Of a stretch of 64,000 bases of DNA, positions 60,432 to 64,000 are shown piece by piece. The stretch's first letter is position 1. Each line of letters starts with the position of its first letter. Source of the stretch: Burkholderiales bacterium (GTDB lineage Bacteria; Pseudomonadota; Gammaproteobacteria; Burkholderiales; SG8-41); the NCBI GenBank assembly GCA_036262035.1, contig DATAJS010000029.1, positions 62,001 to 126,000 of the forward strand. The letters are read 5' to 3'. The notes under the pieces are model-generated. The model was given only the letters and a program-made list of their open reading frames with translations. It was not told where the DNA came from and searched no databases. The position numbers and the translations under genes are program-made.

Positions 60432-62027
60432 TTACTTGACCACCGGCGGGGTTTCGAACGTGTGGTACGGCGCCGGCGAGGGCACGGTCCACTCGAGGCC
60501 TTCCGCGCCTTCCCAGGTGTGGTCGGGCGCCTTGGCGCCGCCCTTGATGCACTTGATCACCACCCACAGGAAGATGAGCTGCGACAGGCCGAAGCCGAAA
60601 GCGCCGATCGTCGAGATCATGTTGAAGTCGGCGAACTGCAGCGAGTAGTCCGGGATGCGGCGCGGCATGCCGGCGAGGCCCGAGAAGTGCATCGGGAAGA
60701 ACGCGACGTTGAAGAAGATCATCGAGCCCCAGAAGTGCCACTGGCCGAGCTTCTCGTCGTACATGTGGCCGGTCCACTTCGGGATCCAGTAATACACGCC
60801 GCCGAACAGCGCGAACAGCGAGCCCGCGACCAGCACGTAGTGGAAGTGCGCCACGACGTAGTAGGTGTCCTGGAGCTGGATGTCGATCGGCATGATCGCG
60901 AGCACTAGGCCGGTGAAGCCGCCCATCGAGAACACGAAGATGAACCCTATGGCGAACAGCATCGGCGTCTCGAACGTGAGCGAGCCTTTCCACATCGTCG
61001 CGATCCAGTTGAACACCTTCACGCCGGTGGGCACCGCGATGAGCATCGTCGCGTACATGAAGAACAGCAGGCTCGCCGCGCCCATGCCGACGGCGAACAT
61101 GTGGTGCGCCCACACGATGAACGACAGGATCGCGATCGAGGCAACCGCATAGACCATCGACGAGTAGCCGAAGAGGGGCTTGCGCGAGAACGCCGGCACG
61201 ATCTGCGACACGATGCCGAACGCCGGCAGGATCATGATGTAGACCTCCGGGTGTCCGAAGAACCAGAAGATGTGCTGGAACATGACCGGGTCGCCGCCGC
61301 CCGCGGCGTTGAAGAAGTTGGTGCCGAAGTGACGGTCGGTGAGCACCATGGTGATGGCGCCCGCGAGCACCGGCATCACCGCGATGAGCAGATACGCGGT
61401 GATCAGCCACGTCCAGACGAACAGCGGCATCTTCATCAGCGTCATGCCGGGCGCGCGCATGTTGAGGATCGTGGTCACGATGTTGATCGAGCCCATGATC
61501 GACGAGGCGCCCATGATGTGCAGGCCGAAGATCGCGAGGTCCATGCCCGGACCCATCTGGGTCGAGAGCGGCGCGTAGAGCGTCCAGCCGGCCGCGGTCG
61601 CGCCGCCGGGAACGAAGAACGAGGCGACGAACAGGATCGCCGCCGGCGGAAGCAGCCAGAAGCTCCAGTTGTTCATCCGCGCGAAGGCCATGTCGGGCGC
61701 GCCGATCATGAGCGGGATCTGCCAGTTCGCGAAGCCCACGAACGCCGGCATGATCGCGCCGAAGACCATGATGAGACCGTGCATCGTGGTGAGCTGGTTG
61801 AAGAAGTGCGGCTCCCACAGCTGCAGGCCGGGCTGGAACAGCTCGGCGCGCAGCATCAGCGCGAGGATGCCTCCCACGATGAACATCGAGAAGCTGAACC
61901 AGAGGTACAGCGTGCCGATGTCCTTGTGGTTGGTCGTGGTGACCCAGCGCATGAATCCCGTCGGGTGATGCGCATGGTCGTGGTCACCGTGGCCGTGGCC
62001 GTGATCGTGTGCGTGTGCGGCTTCCAT
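60432..62027 (-). CDS. ctaD: Cytochrome c oxidase subunit I
   Basis: 531-residue 12-helix catalytic subunit of an aa3-type haem-copper oxidase. All centres are visible: haem a ligands in [20 protein letters not shown] and [20 protein letters not shown], and CuB with the cross-linked Tyr in [20 protein letters not shown] and [13 protein letters not shown]. The D-channel NxxxxxN and K-channel Lys regions are intact. The N-terminus is unusually His/Asp-rich ([17 protein letters not shown]). ATG 62027 has AGGAGATT upstream. In the same unit as ctaC. Confidence 0.97.
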   Translation of the reverse strand: MEAAHAHDHGHGHGDHDHAHHPTGFMRWVTTTNHKDIGTLYLWFSFSMFIVGGILALMLRAELFQPGLQLWEPHFFNQLTTMHGLIMVFGAIMPAFVGFANWQIPLMIGAPDMAFARMNNWSFWLLPPAAILFVASFFVPGGATAAGWTLYAPLSTQMGPGMDLAIFGLHIMGASSIMGSINIVTTILNMRAPGMTLMKMPLFVWTWLITAYLLIAVMPVLAGAITMVLTDRHFGTNFFNAAGGGDPVMFQHIFWFFGHPEVYIMILPAFGIVSQIVPAFSRKPLFGYSSMVYAVASIAILSFIVWAHHMFAVGMGAASLLFFMYATMLIAVPTGVKVFNWIATMWKGSLTFETPMLFAIGFIFVFSMGGFTGLVLAIMPIDIQLQDTYYVVAHFHYVLVAGSLFALFGGVYYWIPKWTGHMYDEKLGQWHFWGSMIFFNVAFFPMHFSGLAGMPRRIPDYSLQFADFNMISTIGAFGFGLSQLIFLWVVIKCIKGGAKAPDHTWEGAEGLEWTVPSPAPYHTFETPPVVK

Positions 62028-62050
62028 CAATGAATCTCCTGATGCGCTGA

Positions 62051-63202
62051 TTATTTACGTGCGGCCTTGATGTCGGCGGGCGTGACCATCTCGCCGGTCT
62101 TGTTGTCCCACGAGTTGCGCTCGTAGGTGACGACCGATGCGATCTCGACGTCCGACAGCTGCTTGAACGGCTGCATGGCGGTGCCGGGCTTGCCGTTCAG
62201 CACGATGTTGATGTGCGCGGCCTTGTCGCCGGTGGCGATCTTGCTGCCGGAGAGCGCCGGGAAGGTGCCCGGGATGCCCTGGCCGTTCGCCTGGTGGCAC
62301 GCCACGCAGTGGCCGGCGTAGACCTTCTCGCCCTGCGATTTCAGCTCGTCGAGCGTCCACTGCTTGGCGGGATCGGCGGCCGCGGTCGCGGCGGCGCTCG
62401 TCGCGGCGACTTTCTTCTTCTGCTCGGCGATCCACGCGTCGTATTTCGGCTGCTCGACCACTTCAACCACGATCGGCATGAAGCCGTGGTCCTTGCCGCA
62501 GAGCTCCGCGCACTGGCCGCGGTAGGTGCCGACCTTGTCGGCCTTGAACCAAATATCGCGGACGAAGCCCGGAATCGCGTCCTGTTTCACGCCGAAGGCC
62601 GGAATCCACCAGGCGTGGATCACGTCATTGGCGGTGGTGATCACGCGGACCTTCTTGCCGACCGGGACGACGACCGGGTTGTCGACTTCGAGCAGGTAAT
62701 GCTCGTTCGCCTGGCGCGCGGCCTCGTTGCCGCCGTCGATCTGCTCGCGCGGCGTGGCGAGGTTGCTGTAGAAGCTGACGCCCTCGTTGAGGTAGTCGTA
62801 GCCCCACTTCCACTGGTAGCCGGTGGCCTTGATGGTGATGTCCGGATTGGACGTGTCCTTGTAGGCGAGGATGGTCTTGGTCGCCGGGTACGCCATGCCG
62901 ATCAGGATGAGGAAAGGCACGATCGTCCACGCGATCTCCACCGTGGTGTTCTCGTGGAACTGCTGCGCCTGGTGCCCGACCGATTTGCGGTGCTTCACGA
63001 TCGCCACGGTCATGAAACCGAAGACCACGACGAAGATCGCGAAAATGATCCACATGATCAGCGTGTGCAGATCGTAGATCTGGTTCGCGATGATCGTCTG
63101 CGGAGGCTGCAGGTTGTACTGATTCGCCCACGCCGCGCCCGTGATGAGCGCAAACGCCGCCGCGGTTGCGGCTGCGAACGTTCTCCCCGACTTGCTGCTC
63201 AT
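62051..63202 (-). CDS. ctaC: Cytochrome c oxidase subunit II fused to cytochrome c
   Basis: 383 residues. Signal peptide ([18 protein letters not shown]), two helices ([20 protein letters not shown] and [20 protein letters not shown]), then the cupredoxin domain with the CuA site in [20 protein letters not shown]. An Ala-rich linker leads to a C-terminal cytochrome c domain with haem motif CVACH and a Met ligand in the GTAMQPFKQ area. Such caa3-like fusions occur in many proteobacteria. ATG 63202 has GAGGAAAG upstream; the longer frame lacks support. Confidence 0.96.
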   Translation of the reverse strand: MSSKSGRTFAAATAAAFALITGAAWANQYNLQPPQTIIANQIYDLHTLIMWIIFAIFVVVFGFMTVAIVKHRKSVGHQAQQFHENTTVEIAWTIVPFLILIGMAYPATKTILAYKDTSNPDITIKATGYQWKWGYDYLNEGVSFYSNLATPREQIDGGNEAARQANEHYLLEVDNPVVVPVGKKVRVITTANDVIHAWWIPAFGVKQDAIPGFVRDIWFKADKVGTYRGQCAELCGKDHGFMPIVVEVVEQPKYDAWIAEQKKKVAATSAAATAAADPAKQWTLDELKSQGEKVYAGHCVACHQANGQGIPGTFPALSGSKIATGDKAAHINIVLNGKPGTAMQPFKQLSDVEIASVVTYERNSWDNKTGEMVTPADIKAARK

Positions 63203-63293
63203 GCTTTCCTCACCTGTCCTGTTTGATTCGCTTCTGGCGCGTCGCTTCTCGCGCACCGTCACTTCCCGCGTGGCTGCGGGCGAAAATCACCCG

Positions 63294-63755
63294 TCACCCG
63301 CGAAGCTCGCGCATCAGCTCGCGCGCGAGGTCCAACCGACGTTCCTCGCACAGATGGCGCCCGACCGGAATCTCACGCCCATGCGTACGCAGCGCCAGAT
63401 GCCCGCCGTCCGCGTCGCAAACGACTTTCGCCCAATGACGATTGAGCTCCAGCCGCTTTACGTGAGGACCGTCCTGCGATTCGATCGCGACGGTACCGCC
63501 TCGAATCGTGATGCGCTCGAAATCGGCGGCGTGGCGTTCCATGTAGCGAAACGCGCAGTACAGCGCCGTCATTTCGATCGCCGCGTAAGGCAGCACCGGC
63601 CACGCATCGAACACCACGTAAAAACCGGTCGCGATGCCGAGCGACACGAAAAGAATGAAAGCGAAGACGAGCTGCCGACCGGAGGAAGAGAGGGAATTGT
63701 TGCGGCGCGCGGTATAAACGTACTCGGCCGTTTCCCCTCCGGCGACGCACTTCAT
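63294..63755 (-). CDS. DUF2244 membrane protein
   Basis: 153-residue protein with two helices (LVFAFILFVSLGIATGFYVV and LPYAAIEMTALYCAFRYMER) and a small cytoplasmic domain (LELNRHWAKVVCDADGGHLA). RRNNSLSSSGRQLVFAFILF is the typical start of DUF2244. These genes frequently precede ctaC in beta- and alphaproteobacteria, so an oxidase link is likely though unproven. Confidence 0.88.
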   Translation of the reverse strand: MKCVAGGETAEYVYTARRNNSLSSSGRQLVFAFILFVSLGIATGFYVVFDAWPVLPYAAIEMTALYCAFRYMERHAADFERITIRGGTVAIESQDGPHVKRLELNRHWAKVVCDADGGHLALRTHGREIPVGRHLCEERRLDLARELMRELRG

Positions 63756-63861
63756 CCGAGCATTCCTCGAGTTGCCGCACGAGCCAAAAAACCCGCGGAA
63801 TTTAACATAGTGGAAGGATGACTGGCAATTACGGGCGACTCTTCACGCATCGCTACACCGA

Positions 63862-64000
63862 TTACACGATCCGTGTCGAGTCCACGTAGTGCGCAATCGA
63901 TGCCGGTTCCGGCGTGCGCGTATGCGGAATACGCGCGACGAGCGGCGCGCGCAGGCGCGTCTTCAACGCTTCGACGTTGTCCTCGGCATACATCATGTCG
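63862..64000 (-). CDS. bioD: 3' end of a probable dethiobiotin synthetase
   Basis: The last 45 codons of a gene that enters from the right edge. DMMYAEDNVEALKTRLRAPL then VARIPHTRTPEPASIAHYVD resembles the C-terminus of BioD (a MAFADENV-like loop, R--APLLG-VP, then a terminal helix). BioD makes dethiobiotin from 7,8-diaminopelargonate, CO2 and ATP. Only the C-terminal part is visible, so this rests on a short match from memory; another P-loop amidoligase is possible. Confidence 0.5.
   Translation of the reverse strand, partial: DMMYAEDNVEALKTRLRAPLVARIPHTRTPEPASIAHYVDSTRIV

Noticed and set aside
63819-63890. Plus-strand mini gene starting ATGACTGGCAATTACGGG
   Set aside because: Only 23 codons, overlapping the 3' end of the probable bioD, with no resemblance to known small proteins.

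Overview
The window is chromosomal DNA of a high-GC (roughly two thirds G+C by eye) aerobic Gram-negative bacterium, most likely a betaproteobacterium of Burkholderiales type. The evidence is the gene content (a Bug-family solute receptor, DUF1840, DUF2970, DUF2909 and DUF2244 proteins, and a 34-residue cytochrome oxidase assembly peptide) together with the gene order: tolQRAB-pal-cpoB-queE-queC ending at tRNA-Lys; lolB-ispE-tRNA-Gln-prs-rplY-pth-ychF; ftsY-ftsE-ftsX-rpoH; and ctaC-ctaD-ctaG-ctaE facing surf1-ctaA-ctaB-sco. There are two tRNA genes and no rRNA. I see no insertion sequence, prophage or CRISPR array. Coding density is very high and many neighbours overlap by 1 to 4 bases.

Layout. 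1-3.6 kb: 5' part of a molybdenum hydroxylase large subunit behind a Bug receptor, a divergent cystathionine beta-lyase, and two small envelope proteins. 3.7-8.3 kb: a CorC/HlyC-type CBS membrane protein, then divergent metE and a metR-like LysR regulator. 8.4-13.0 kb: a likely metal (copper?) uptake unit: TonB-like protein, DUF2946 protein, TonB-dependent receptor and an exported Asp-box protein. 13.1-17.3 kb: a PAS-PAS hybrid histidine kinase coupled to a tiny gene, a CHRD protein, and an unusual polyproline-headed protein carrying a block otherwise known from cargo of extracellular contractile injection systems. 17.3-28.4 kb: tRNA-Lys, a YeeE/YedE sulfur transporter, queC, queE, the Tol-Pal system, ybgC, ruvB-ruvA-ruvC and a YebC-family regulator. 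28.4-32.8 kb: a DUF853 HerA-like ATPase, an SPW-repeat protein, an arginase-family enzyme, DUF1840 and an ankyrin lipoprotein. 32.9-40.1 kb: ychF, pth, rplY, prs, tRNA-Gln, ispE, lolB and a TPR protein. 40.3-46.3 kb: an ABC exporter-type operon (ATPase, permease, GldG-like, DUF4340) ending in an exported beta-helix protein, then mutM. 46.4-54.2 kb: ferredoxin, coaD, rsmD, two M16 peptidase-like proteins and, divergently, ftsY-ftsE-ftsX-rpoH. 54.5-63.8 kb: the aa3-type cytochrome c oxidase gene set with haem A synthesis and copper assembly genes. The window closes in the 3' end of a probable bioD.

How the genes fit together. The cytochrome oxidase region contains nearly everything needed to build the enzyme: subunits I, II (fused to cytochrome c) and III, haem O and haem A synthases, CtaG, SURF1, two Sco-type thioredoxin-fold proteins and small membrane proteins. 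The copper-like uptake unit at 8.4-13.0 kb could feed this oxidase, but that is inference. Tol-Pal, lolB, the lipoproteins and the ABC/GldG operon serve the envelope. rpoH carries a CIRCE-type inverted repeat, so HrcA probably controls sigma-32.

The points most worth a second look are the orphan contractile-injection-cargo-like protein (16173-17288), the NosDFY-like grouping of an ABC exporter with a beta-helix protein (40339-45433), the CIRCE element at rpoH, and a recurring class of intergenic inverted arrays of 7-9 base simple repeats (near 26.4, 34.1, 34.8, 35.6, 46.3 and 58.5 kb).
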